Source: Chondrosia reniformis (Eukaryota; Porifera; Demospongiae; Chondrillida; Chondrillidae). From it: 64,000 bases of DNA. The notes under the pieces were generated by a model. It saw nothing but the letters and a program-made list of their open reading frames with translations. It was not told the DNA's origin and made no database searches. Numbering within the stretch: position 1 is the first letter of the stretch; the number at the start of each line of letters is the position of its first letter. The stretch lies in assembly GCA_947172415.1 (NCBI GenBank), contig OX359199.1:3932001-3996000 (forward strand). The letters are read 5' to 3'. This document shows positions 27,301 to 37,900 of the stretch, piece by piece. The position numbers and the translations under genes are program-made.

Positions 27301-29925
27301 CTGTCAGCAACCAATACTTTAGCGGGATAGATAATTTCACTGTAGCAGTAAAGATACTTAGAGGTACGTACGTCAAAAAGTAAAATAGAAATGTCAGATT
27401 CCTAATGATGAGTAATTTCCGCATTGTTAATTCTTTAGAGGAAGCCTCTGCTGCTTTGAAGAGTGACTTTCTGAAGGAGATTGCTACCATGAAGAAGATA
27501 ACCATGGGTAGCTGTCCCTATGTGGTCAACATGGTTGGTTGCTGCACACTCCAGGAGCCACTTGCTCTTGTTCTGGAATATGTTCCTCATGGTGACTTGC
27601 TAACTTACCTCAGAACAGTTCGCAAACTAGTGAGTAGATGACTTGCAGTAACAGGACTCCCTACATTGTTGTAGTTTATCGGTTTCCTCTTTACCATTGT
27701 GTAGAACAACAGCTCCTATTTCAATATGCCAGAGAGTGTACAGGATATTAAAGGGAATGAATATGTCAACCATAGTGGATCAGGAAACCCATCAGTGACT
27801 CCAATGACTCCAATGACCCCAGCATCTGATTGTCCACTCTTGTTGACAGGAGATGGTAGAGTCTCTCAAACCCATGCCTCTCCCTATGAAAGACCATACA
27901 GTACACTTGGAGATTTGAAACCACTTCATTTGATCTCCTTTGCTTATCAGATTGCCAGTGGTATGGTGAGTTATATTCCCAATTATATTTATCAGTATGG
28001 ATATATATATATATATATACAGTGTATGTACCTAAGGTTAGAATTTGTCGATCAGTATTTGTTTTCATGGAAACCATTGTGGGCCAACTCATGACTGACT
28101 ATTATGGTTGACTGATTCTATAATTGAATGTTGATATTGAAAACATCTAACATTTATATATTATGTTAAATAAACTAATATATGTAAGAAGCAATTTCCT
28201 ATTTCTTTTTCAATATCATTACATGTATGTAACTGTATAGCTGATTTATTGCCTTTCAACAATTTACGTGTATTCTAAATAAAATCACATATACAATAAA
28301 TAAGAAAGATGAGAAAACTAAACCTAGAAAATAAAATACAGTATCAACATTTACAATCATGCAGTGAGTGATATGGTGAAATAATGTTATAATATTATGA
28401 AAGTACCTTGAATAGTTAGTTAAATATGTAGTTTCATCCCAATGGGGTATACGCCCCTCATGAGTCACAAGATCTGTGGTAGCATCCAGTACACGGTTGT
28501 ACCTTGATCGAGATCCCCTCAGGCGCACATCATTGCAGATCTGAGCAGAGAGAAACTAAATTGTATAGCTGATTTGTGTTTAAAAGCTTGCTAGTTCTCT
28601 CTGAGTAATTCCTGCATCGATATTCTTTAGCAGTAAGCTGCTATACCATTGTAAATACAATTAGTAAACAATTATAATGCGGTTGATTTCAGCCATATAT
28701 AATAGAAGAAGGTGCTTTAAATTATTCAAGTCCATTTTACCCTTAAATTATTAGCTAGAATTGTGATGCTAATTACTCCATTGATTGTTAGTGGAATCAG
28801 CTCCCACATTTGTATTGGTTCAGGTTTGTTTACTCTCTACAGACCCATTGAGAAGCCAGCTCCACTACATTTCTAGGATACCTATTGTGTGCAGGTATAC
28901 ATGTAACTGATATGTGGGAACTGAAGACCTACCCATCTCACATAACCTTCTCTGTGATCTAAGTCTTAGCCTATAGAGTGTAGGTATAGAATCCTTGCAT
29001 TTTCAGACTTTCATACCTTGTATGATGTGTATATGGTTAAAGGTGTTAGGATACAGAAGCAGTATAGTGTCTGTTGTTTGTTAATTGATAGACATTTTAG
29101 TCATCAGTGTTATTGCTGTTAACAAGTGTGGTAGTGTGGTAGTGTGGAGTGATGATAGGGGCATGTATACATAGTGAGTTTGTTAAATGTTAGCCAACAA
29201 GGGTCATTGAAATGTCAGCTATAAGCATACCCATGTGTGTCCCAGATATCTGCAGGTATCCGTTCTATAAAACTAAAACTGAGACTAGATGTGGCTACTG
29301 GAGCAGAGATTCAGTGATTGTAACTACCCTTCAGTCTTGTCTCTGAAACAAGATTAGTTACACCTAAGCTCTATTTTTGACCTCCAGAATCCTAACATTT
29401 ATCATGGTGTACATTGCAGTACATCAATGTTAGATGGTATATTTATGAACATTACGGTTTGTAAATTTCCCTACAATGTTTTTCTCAATTTTAAGTTGGT
29501 TGTCCAGACCGGACATTGCAATCAGTAATCGTAAAAGGTTATTGATGCATGCATGGTGACGTCATTCTAATGAATATTTGTTCAAATGGCATAGTCGCAA
29601 GTTGCCAATTGCAACGTCTGGTCTGGACAACCGACCCAAAAAGTACTTTAGCATTTCTGTACATGTAATTGTTTCACCCCAAATTTCCCAAGGGGTAGTC
29701 TAGAGTATGCTCTGAAATTCTGCAAATTAGTAAGAAATTACTATTCTAATTAAACTTTCTATATTTACTTACTGTATATACAATTTCTAGAACATGTAGA
29801 AGTCAGTCTTGATTTTCGTTATGTTCACTCCTGTTGAATAGAGTATTCAACGTAGTAGTTATGTTGTCTGATTATGCTTCTAGATAATATGTACATGTAC
29901 ATATACTCTGTATTTGTTGTGATGA

Positions 29926-29961
<36 letters not shown>

Positions 29962-32900
29962 GTCTGTCTGTCTGTCTGTCTATCTATTTATCTATCTACA
30001 AACATATAAAATGATAAGGACTACTTCTTGGCATCATTATGGTTGATAATCCTTTTGAGCATCAACCATATTTAGCTTTGTTAGTTAAAAGACCGACCAA
30101 TCAGAACACTTTTTCTAGTCTCCAGGTTGATGTATTAGGTCCTGCTACAGCTACTACTTATCAGATTTACTCATGCATGGGCAGTATGGTATGTATGTAT
30201 ACCTAGAAATTCTTCAGCAATACTTTATGAGCAACCTTTTTGCTACCCTCTGTCTGAATGGACTCTGTTTACAAATTTATATAGTGTATGTATGTTGAGG
30301 TGAGTGAATGTCTTGCTCTTCTGTAGGAATTTCTTTCTAGTTTGGGACTGGTTCACAGAGATCTTGCCTGTAGAAATATTTTGATCGGAGAGAATAAAAG
30401 TTTGAAAATATCTGATTTTGGCCTGGCCAGGGAGAATGAAATTTATGTCAAGACCACAGATGGCAAGCTTCCTCTTCGTTGGATGGCCATTGAGTGTATT
30501 GTTGACAGAGTATTTACCACTAAAAGTGATGTGTGAGTTTACATAAAATTGTCAATCTTTATCGTGTTGCATTCATCTCTTATAACAGTATTTATCAGCT
30601 TACCACTTGTAGTGATATTAATCTTCCATATCTCAGTCTGCAACCTTCCATGTCTCCCTCCAAGTATTTTATATATCCGTCTGCAACCTTCCATGTCTCC
30701 CTCCAAGTATTTTATATATCCATCTGCAACCTTCCATGTCTCCCTCCAAGTATTTTATATATCCATCTGCAACCTTCCATGTCTCCTTCCAAGTATTTTA
30801 TATATCCATCTGCAACCTTCCATGTCTTCCTATGTAACCTTCTGTATCTTCCTCTTCAACCTTCAATGTCTCTCTACACAACCTTCAGTAAGTTTGTGGG
30901 GAAGATACAACACATTTTGATGACTAGCTGCAGTTACCTTATTTGTTGTACATGCCACAAGAGAGTACCTAGTTGTTGATAAACTTTACTGGGTTCACTT
31001 GTACGGCTGTATTTAGTAACTATGGAAACAAAAATGTCAGTTTTTATATGTAATTTGTTTCAGGACAGTGGGGCCCAAAATGTGGTATTAGCTAAACCAC
31101 TATGTTACTGCTGGTTGGCTTTATGTACCATGACCTTATCTCCTATTAACCCTACTCCACATCATGTTTACTACAAGACTTCTGGCTGTGTGTGGGTTGT
31201 TTCCTAAAGTATTATATAATTTATGTATAGGTAGGTATATGAAGTGTATGGGCCTAATGGTTACTAATAGCCTATTTGTATTCACTATATTTAGTATGCT
31301 TGTGAGTTATGTTGTCAATGCCTAAATTGTGAGCGATGATGTAACAATGTCTAGTACATGCATATACCTACGTACATACACAATACATTGTATCCTTCTG
31401 TAGTTGGTCATTTGGTGTTGTCTTGTGGGAGATAACAACCTTGGGTAAGTTTGTTTATTAGTAATTGCTTGGCTAAACTGATATTTACTTTCCTGTTATT
31501 TTGTAATCCTTTTAGGTGGTCATCCTTATCCAGCCATTGGTAACAAGGCTCTCCTTGCCTCACTGCTCAAAGGTTATAGAATGGAAAAGCCTGAAAACTG
31601 CTCAGAGGAAATGTAAGATAAACAATTAAAGTGTACTCATGTTTATAAGTTGCAAATCTAAATGTGTAGTATAGATTGTAACATTATACGTACATAGGTT
31701 ATTGTTTCCCAAATGCACTTTTATATGTAAGTGTATGCATATGTATATGGAGGGGCTTTTAAACAACAACTTAATCATGATGATGGATATATTTGTTACT
31801 TGCTAGTGTCACTCTGAGTCCATGTACTAGTCACTGTAACCTCCCATGGGTTGCGAGACCTAAACTTCACTCTTCACTGGGTACTGAGATCATTCATTTA
31901 CTAGAGTATGTTGCACCTAATGGGAGACAGTCACTTACTAAACAACCCCAATCCTTAGATATGTGGCCTTGTGGTAGATCACACAGGTGTGTATATACAT
32001 ATACCTGCTGTGGACTGAACTAGATCACCATGGTAACTGCTATGTTTTTGTGGTTGTATATATGTATACTGAGGATATTTGTTTATGTAAGTCTGTTGTG
32101 ACTCTGCAATAGAATGGTGAGTGTTTCTTGTCACCAGTCACTTTTAGAAGGATGTGGTCCTCTTATGTTCAGAATTAACGGTAATGCATTAGTATACCTG
32201 ACAGTATATAACTACTTTGTGCCTGCCTGGAAGGGGTAGTAAACAAATTTGTAATTGCTGTCCTTTATTTATTGTATTAGAATTCATTAACTCTTTCTCC
32301 TTTCGCTGACTAACTGGTAATGATAGTGAAGTATAATATTAGGATTACTGTTCATTAGTGTAATTAGTAGTTTCACAATTAAACTACCACTAAGGTGATC
32401 CTAAGGACCAAAACCTTACAGAAGATTGTATGTGCTTACTAGGGATTCAGGTCATACTCACTATTATGTGAGGGTGCTAGGATGATGTCATCTATTGATT
32501 ATATACAATGAAATCACCATGACAACATCAAGGAAACTTTCAGTTTCTGGTGTCAAGACCTTCAACATATGTATTTAAGATTTAACGCCCACCAAATCCT
32601 TGAATAAGGGATGCCTCTAACATATACATACATGGCAAGGGATACCTCTAACATATACATGGCAAGGGATACCTCTAACATATACATGGCAAGGAATTTG
32701 TGTATCTTGTTACTGATTGATCTATACACATGCATAAGTTATAGTATCAGAGAGATGGCTTACCCTTTATACTTGTATGTTTACTTATTTCTAGCCAATA
32801 GGTTTGATGTGTGTGGGCGTAAACCAATTACTTAAAGTTTTTGTGTCATCTGTGGTTGTGTTTATTGGATTTGTGTCAGCTTTTCTCATTGCAGAAGCCT

Positions 32901-33579
32901 AACCACTTTATTATCTCTGTGTCATTTCTGAACCTTGAAACTGGTGATGATCTCAACCTTATCATAAAATGATATTGTACCTTCAATCTATATCATGCAT
33001 TCAGTGTATTTAATTTTCCTGGTGTATGATACATCTTATTGTGTATCTGAATACATTAAGAAGGAAGTACATGGGCTTAGGTATGAAAGGCCTCTCCTAG
33101 TTACAGGAATGATAGGGAATGATTGATATGGTATGTATGTAAATGTTTATCCAATTGGTTGGAAGCTATCCATTTTATCTTCTGTGGCTTGTAGATACAA
33201 GGTCATGCATCAATGCTGGGAAGCAGAAGCACTGACTAGACCTTCGTTCTCTGAATTGCGAGCTACCTTTGATACATTGTTAACAGGAGCCCAAAATGCA
33301 AGCTACATAGACTTGAATGTTGATGAGATGCTCCCATACTACAGTATGACTGCTGTAGGAGCTGATGATGACTTGGAAGGGTCTGGGGAAGACTTTCAGC
33401 CAAATTCAGATGATAAGGATGGCTATCCAGACACCAAAGGTATTGAAAAACCCAACTACATCCACAGCATTGAACACCTGCCAGATGATGCGAGTATAAC
33501 AAGCAATGACTTGTCTAATATGGAAGGCAAGCAAGAGGAGATCATTTTGTCATCCCATCAAGATATCCAGGAAACGTAG
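15395..33579 (+). CDS. RTK-1: receptor tyrosine kinase with split kinase domain, 24 exons, 1168 aa
   Basis: Exons: 15395-15613, 15840-15917, 17196-17294, 17575-17692, 17794-17963, 19175-19358, 19574-19675, 20664-20767, 21172-21261, 21938-22022, 23829-24031, 24525-24593, 24782-24857, 24922-25106, 25680-25766, 26175-26262, 26451-26587, 27132-27363, 27439-27629, 27705-27965, 30327-30532, 31404-31444, 31516-31612, 33195-33579; every phase closes. It has a signal peptide ([16 protein letters not shown]), a Cys-rich N-terminal region (residues about 60-170), fibronectin-III-like repeats to about 650 and a membrane segment at about 661-684. The kinase has [11 protein letters not shown] (about 740), VAVK Lys772, alpha-C Glu789, HRDLACRN (936-943), DFG (956-958) and one activation-loop Tyr966. 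A kinase insert carries NEYVNHS (Tyr859). WMAIE, GGHPYP and [12 protein letters not shown] resemble RET, FGFR and PDGFR kinases. The tail has SYIDLN and LPYYSM. Exon 6 ends at a GC donor (TAG/gcaagt). The ligand is unknown. Confidence 0.85.
16230..17060. repeat. CpG-bearing repeat-like block in RTK-1 intron 2
   Basis: This part of the intron between exons 2 and 3 contrasts sharply with the AT-rich gene around it. It has many CpGs, GGCGG boxes and the short inverted repeat GCCCGC/GCGGGC. It encodes no protein I recognise. An inserted non-coding transposon is the likeliest explanation. Its left edge carries the degenerate hammerhead-like motif at 16,308. Confidence 0.45.
16308..16336 (+). repeat. 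hammerhead-like motif, family 2
   Basis: CTGATGA, AGAACTCCGGGTC, GAAGC. The stem is partly paired and GAAG replaces GAAA. It belongs to the same repeated motif as 23,451, 7,469 and 60,771. Confidence 0.35.
20100..20575 (+). mobile_element. decayed LINE (non-LTR retrotransposon) 3' fragment
   Basis: It lies in an RTK-1 intron. Broken frames read [11 protein letters not shown], later [15 protein letters not shown] and then FPWTYKWDA. These recall the post-RT end of CR1/L2-type ORF2 (a TR...P box followed by FFPRTIRDWNALP). The fragment is shifted between frames and has stops, so it is dead. The family cannot be fixed from this. Confidence 0.4.
21448..21518 (+). repeat. tRNA-derived SINE-like or degenerate tRNA fragment
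   Basis: It has a tRNA-like A box (TAGCTCAGTAG) and, 40 nt on, a B-box-like GGGTTCATGT. The anticodon and acceptor stems do not pair well, so this is not a working tRNA gene. It lies in an RTK-1 intron. Confidence 0.35.
22330..22419. repeat. small inverted-repeat (foldback) element
   Basis: TAGTATGGTAAGGAGG faces CCTCCTTACTGTACTA. The interior also pairs in part (CAATATC against GATATTG). It is a minimal foldback element in an RTK-1 intron. Confidence 0.5.
23451..23480 (+). repeat. hammerhead-like motif, family 2
   Basis: CTGATGA, AGACC, TAT, GGGTC, AAAATGTTC. The stem is preserved but the first G of GAAA is missing. It lies in an RTK-1 intron. Confidence 0.35.
26755..26965 (+). mobile_element. 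Penelope-like element tail with hammerhead
   Basis: This stretch in the RTK-1 intron after the membrane exon matches the region 45,260-45,470 downstream of the reverse transcriptase frame at 44,412 (shared AGAAGACAAAGA-type purine tract, CCCAGTGGAGAAGAAGA and TTAGTTCC). It is a 3'-end fragment without coding sequence. Confidence 0.6.
26830..26875 (+). ncRNA. hammerhead ribozyme motif (minimal stem III)
   Basis: The core CTGATGA is at 26836-26842, followed by a weak stem II, then GAAAC at 26858-26862, a four-base loop AGCT, and GTC at 26867-26869. The flanks GGGTCA and TGGCCC form a six-pair stem I. The layout equals that at 45,324, with different bases in the stem. Cleavage would follow C26869. 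Confidence 0.6.
28407..28540 (-). other. antisense exon-like segment within an RTK-1 intron
   Basis: On the minus strand a pyrimidine-rich acceptor (TCTCTCTGCTCAG) leads into an open frame of 44 codons, ending at a donor (TCAAG/gtactt). The peptide includes [19 protein letters not shown] and [11 protein letters not shown], which looks like conserved protein rather than random translation. I cannot name the family. No partner exons were found, so it may be an exon of a nested gene or a stray exon copied into the intron. Confidence 0.35.
29494..29636. mobile_element. 143-bp inverted-repeat element (MITE)
   Basis: The ends GTTGGTTGTCCAGACC... and ...GGTCTGGACAACCGAC are inverted repeats of about 27 bp with few mismatches. 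The core is short and non-coding. It lies in RTK-1 intron 20. Confidence 0.7.
29929..29998. repeat. ATCT/GTCT tetranucleotide microsatellite
   Basis: There are about seventeen tetranucleotide units, mostly ATCT with a GTCT block in the middle. Confidence 0.95.
30638..30830. repeat. 43-bp tandem repeat, 4-5 copies
   Basis: The unit starts TCTGCAACCTTCCATGTCTC and continues CCTCCAAGTATTTTATATAT plus CCA. It lies in the RTK-1 intron directly after the catalytic-loop exon. Long open frames here come only from the repeat. Confidence 0.9.
32605..32697. repeat. 27-bp tandem repeat, 3 copies
   Basis: The unit is AAGGGATACCTCTAACATAT followed by ACATGGC. It lies in the last RTK-1 intron. Confidence 0.85.
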
Positions 33580-34965
33580 ATGTGGAGCAGTGATATCTGG
33601 TCTAATTAAAACTCTGCCCTTATTCATGTAATTGATTTATTCACTTCAAAGTGAACAGTTCATTTTCCCTTTGCTCATTATATTTACCCAATAATTCATA
33701 TCATTTAACAAATCCATACTGCAACAGTTACTCTACCTTTGTAATTATTATTCATTAGCTTCTAGTGGTGTAAAATATTTTCACTATGTGTTATGTTCTA
33801 ACAATATTTACACATGTTACTTGACATGGCACTAAGTAGATTGTAAAAGTGAAATGTTGGTCATAAAAATTTGGAATTCCTGCTAACTGAGTAGTAGTAC
33901 TAGTGTTAGAGCTTCACAATCATGTTTCAGTACCCCAGCATGAGGTGCAACTACGTACTGACATGTGTATATACGTAAATATCCTTGTGGACAAACTGCT
34001 TATAGTCATTGGAGTATACAAGTGTAATTAAGCTATGAAGCATGATGAACCAGAAGCCATTCTGTGCACCCAAGTCTGAAGGTCTAGTGGAGGGATTCAT
34101 TGATCCCTTACAATTGTAATCACCTACATATGCATCTATATTCATATATAATTATATACACATGTAGTACTATATGTTTATATATTAACCCTTTGCAGCA
34201 TATTTAATGCATGAACTTTAATTTACAATAATTTGTGTTGTATATTCATCAAAGGTGGCCTTTTTAGAGGGTTTATTTGTTACATCAAGTATATAGGGGT
34301 TCTTTATCCAGAGTTCAAAAAGTTTGATGTTAACTCCTAAGTGATTAATATAAGGAAGCCAGACATTACCTGTGGTGTAGTTGTAAACACATTCCAGTGA
34401 GCTTTACATGTCTATATATACATGTTGTAATGACCATGGTATACCTGCCTGGCTGCATTAAAAGCACAAGAGATAGATGCATATGTATATATGCACTTCA
34501 TATGGTGGCTGAGTCATACACTTTAAACTGCTATATATAATGTGCATTACGTATGTAACAACAATGTTTGTTTCAATAGGCTGCAGAATAATACACAACA
34601 TACATAGTCTTTGTAGATAACTATAACAACTTTCTATGTGTATATATAACTTGCATTGTCCATACAGCAGTTTAGAGATGTGTAAAATTCTATACTGTAA
34701 CAAGTTGCAAATTATCCAATGCAATGTAATCAATTAACACCTCTCATTTTAGAAATCCCAAAGCTAAAATTATAGGGTGTGTCTGCATGGTCTTTCCAAT
34801 CATTAAAGTCAGATGATTATACATTAATAGATTACACACACCAAATTACAAAAAATCAAGAGCATACATAAGAAAATCAATTAGCAAGGTATTAGAAAAT
34901 CCATGAGTTCTAACAGTAGTAATTGACAAATGAATGGGTTAAGATATGTGACTACAGTACTAACA
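33580..34965. other. convergent intergenic region between RTK-1 and RTK-2
   Basis: These 1.4 kb separate the stop codons of the two inverted receptor genes and must hold both 3' UTRs. It is AT-rich, and I see no gene or repeat in it. Confidence 0.6.
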
Positions 34966-37900
34966 CTATTGCAAAGGAACATCTGGATAAACGGATTCAA
35001 TGTTTAGGGTAGTTGGATGATGTGGTGTATCTCCTTTGGAATCTTGCGCAGAAGTGCTTTTACCATTCCTAGCACTATTTATTAATTGTGGCACACTGTC
35101 ACTTGTAATACTAGTGTCATCAGAATTTGAATTAGAGGTGGGTCTTTCAATGTTTTCCAGGTAATTTCTGTTGCTTATTTCTGAAGTATCTGGATATCCA
35201 GGCTCTTTCTCCTCAGACCCATCTGGCAGCACATCATCTTCTAACAATCCTTCTGGCTCTTCATCAATAGCTTTCATGTCATAGTAAGGCAGCATTTCAT
35301 CAACATTTAGGTCAATGTAGTTGGCATTTTGGGCATTTGATAACATTGTTTCAAAGATTTGTTGAAGTTCTGAAAATGTAGGCCTTTCATCCTGCTCCTG
35401 ACTCCAACACTTCTTCATTATGTCATACCTGTTTAGTAGTAAACAAAGTACAGCTGTCTATAAATAATAATGTGGCTGAGGAGGAAGTTACAATAAAAAT
35501 CTTTAAAGTTTCAAAACAAGATGACAAAGAACAGGAAGTAAGGCTATATGAGTTCACATTCCTATATAATCAGCATACACAGTGCCAGTTAACTGTGACA
35601 AACTTTTAGTTAGAAACTGTCTCATGGGAAACACTTGACATATATAGACCAGATTCTAATTTTTGCATTGTGTCATTCACAGCTGAATGGTGTTCATAGA
35701 CTTACACTTCCTCTGAGCAGTTTTCAGGTTTTTCCATTCTATAACCTCTGAGCAAAGTGGCAAGGAGAGCCTTGTTACCGATGGTTGGGTAAGGATGACC
35801 ACCTAAAAGGATATTAAATTTGTATAAGAATAAACTTCTTGATAAATCAATATAGGTATTACACTCCTTGGGCCTAAAACTTACCAATTGTAGTTATTTC
35901 CCAAAGAACCACACCATAGGACCACCTATTAAAGAATACATATTATGCAACACAATTTATAATTGGTTTTGAGTGAATGTGTAAAATCAATGGAAAATGC
36001 TAATTTTAAAAAGTAGTATATGGTTATAATAATGAGCAGACCTAATTGAGAATACAAACAAGTAGAGGAGCCTGACTGTCTGTGGAAACCAATAAAACTT
36101 TGACCACAATATTTTCTGTCAAGCTTCAGTGACCCCTAGTGAGGTTTTCCTTAACAATATTCATAACCCTTTATCACAACAAAGTCAGCATCAGTCAAAT
36201 TTAATAAGCAAGATAGACAAAGGAAGTATTGTCAAAGCTCTATAATATATCAATATCTTTGTTTGCCTTTAGCAAACATCAACTACAACTCACACATCAC
36301 TTTTAGTGGTAAATACTCTGTCAACTATAGACTCAATGGCCATCCAACGAAGAGGAAGTTTGCCATCTGTGGTCTTGATGTATACATCATTCTCACGAGT
36401 GAGACCAAAGTCTGATATTTTCAAAGCTTTATTCTCCCCAACTAGAATATTTCTACAGGCTAGATCTCTATGAACCATTCCCATTTCAGACAAGAATTTC
36501 TATGGAACCAAATACAATTGATTAAATCATGTTAAGCTTGATTTTGATGATCTTAAAAATGATTTAACACTTCAAAAAGTTACTTCACAGCAAAGACACC
36601 CAACCTATTACAACAACATAATGATTTTAATATCTTCCAATGAATGAATGCCCAAGTATATATATATTTCAGATATCTCAAAGTGTATACATTCATGTCC
36701 TTTATGTATGTACCTACATATGTATGCATATGCTACGTAGATGTATTTATGGTCCTCACCATTCCACTGGCAATCTGATAAGCAAAAGACACCAGGTGAA
36801 TTGGTCTGAGTTCTCCCAAAGCACTAAATGGCTTTTCATATGGAGAAGGAACCTGGCCTTGAGGTGAAGATGGACTTGAGGTTTTTTTCTCCCTTTCCCC
36901 AAGCAAAGGGCAATCAGATGCTGGTGTCATTGGAGTCATTGGAGTCATTGGAGTCACTGATGGGTTTCCTGATCCACTGTGGTTGACATATTCATTCCCT
37001 TTAGTATCCTGTACACTCTCTGGCATATTGAAATAGGAGCTGTTGTTCTACACAATGGTAAAGAGAAAACAGGGCCGATAAACTACAGCAATGTAGAGAG
37101 TCCTGTTACTGCAAGTCATCTACTCACTAGTTTGCGAACTGTTCTGAGGTAAGTTAGCAAGTCACCATGAGGAACATATTCCAGAACAAGAGCAAGTGGC
37201 TCCTGGAGTGTGCAGCAACCAACCATGTTGACCACATAGGGACAGCTACCCATGGTTATCTTCTTCATGGTAGCAATCTCCTTTAGAAAGTCACTCTTCA
37301 AAGCAGCAGAGGCTTCCTCTAAAGAATTAACAATGCGGAAATTACTCATCATTAGGAATCTGATATTTCTATTTTATTTTTTGACCTACGTACCTCTAAG
37401 TATCTTTACTGCTACAGTGAAATTATCTATCCCGCTAAAGTATTGGTTGTTGACAGCTCCTTTTATCAAGCCTTTATAGACTTCACCAAATGCTCCTTCT
37501 CCAAGCATGCAGTCCATGATAATCTGATCAGGAGAGATCTCCCAGTTGTCCAACTGAAGTGGCTCAAATGTTCCATCTTCCCCTTCAACCACTAGCCCAT
37601 CTTCCTGCTGTCCATTAAGCCAGATACCAGTATTCTAAGGAAAAGGACAGAATTTATTCTTAAAGTATACATATCCATGTTTAATTCCTGTCCATACCTT
37701 CATAATGACAACTTTGTTCTTTTTATAATAGTACAGCACAATTAAACCTATGATAACAAACAGCAACACTACAAAAAATGCTGCAAGGCCTCCAACTATT
37801 CCATAAACCCAGGTTTTAGTTTCAGGAGATTGCTCTTGCCTTTGAGGAATTAATATAGTTTCAATCAAAACTTCTCCAATAGCATCATATTCAGAAAGAG

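Noticed and set aside
30327-30532. Missing proline in the kinase APE motif (WMAIE in place of WMAPE) as a sign of a pseudokinase
   Set aside because: Active animal receptors such as RET and the TAM group have the same Ala-Ile-Glu form, and all catalytic residues are present.
30533-30979. Long open frames after the catalytic-loop exon of RTK-1
   Set aside because: They are produced by a 43-bp tandem repeat in the intron and continue past a good donor (GT/gtgagt).
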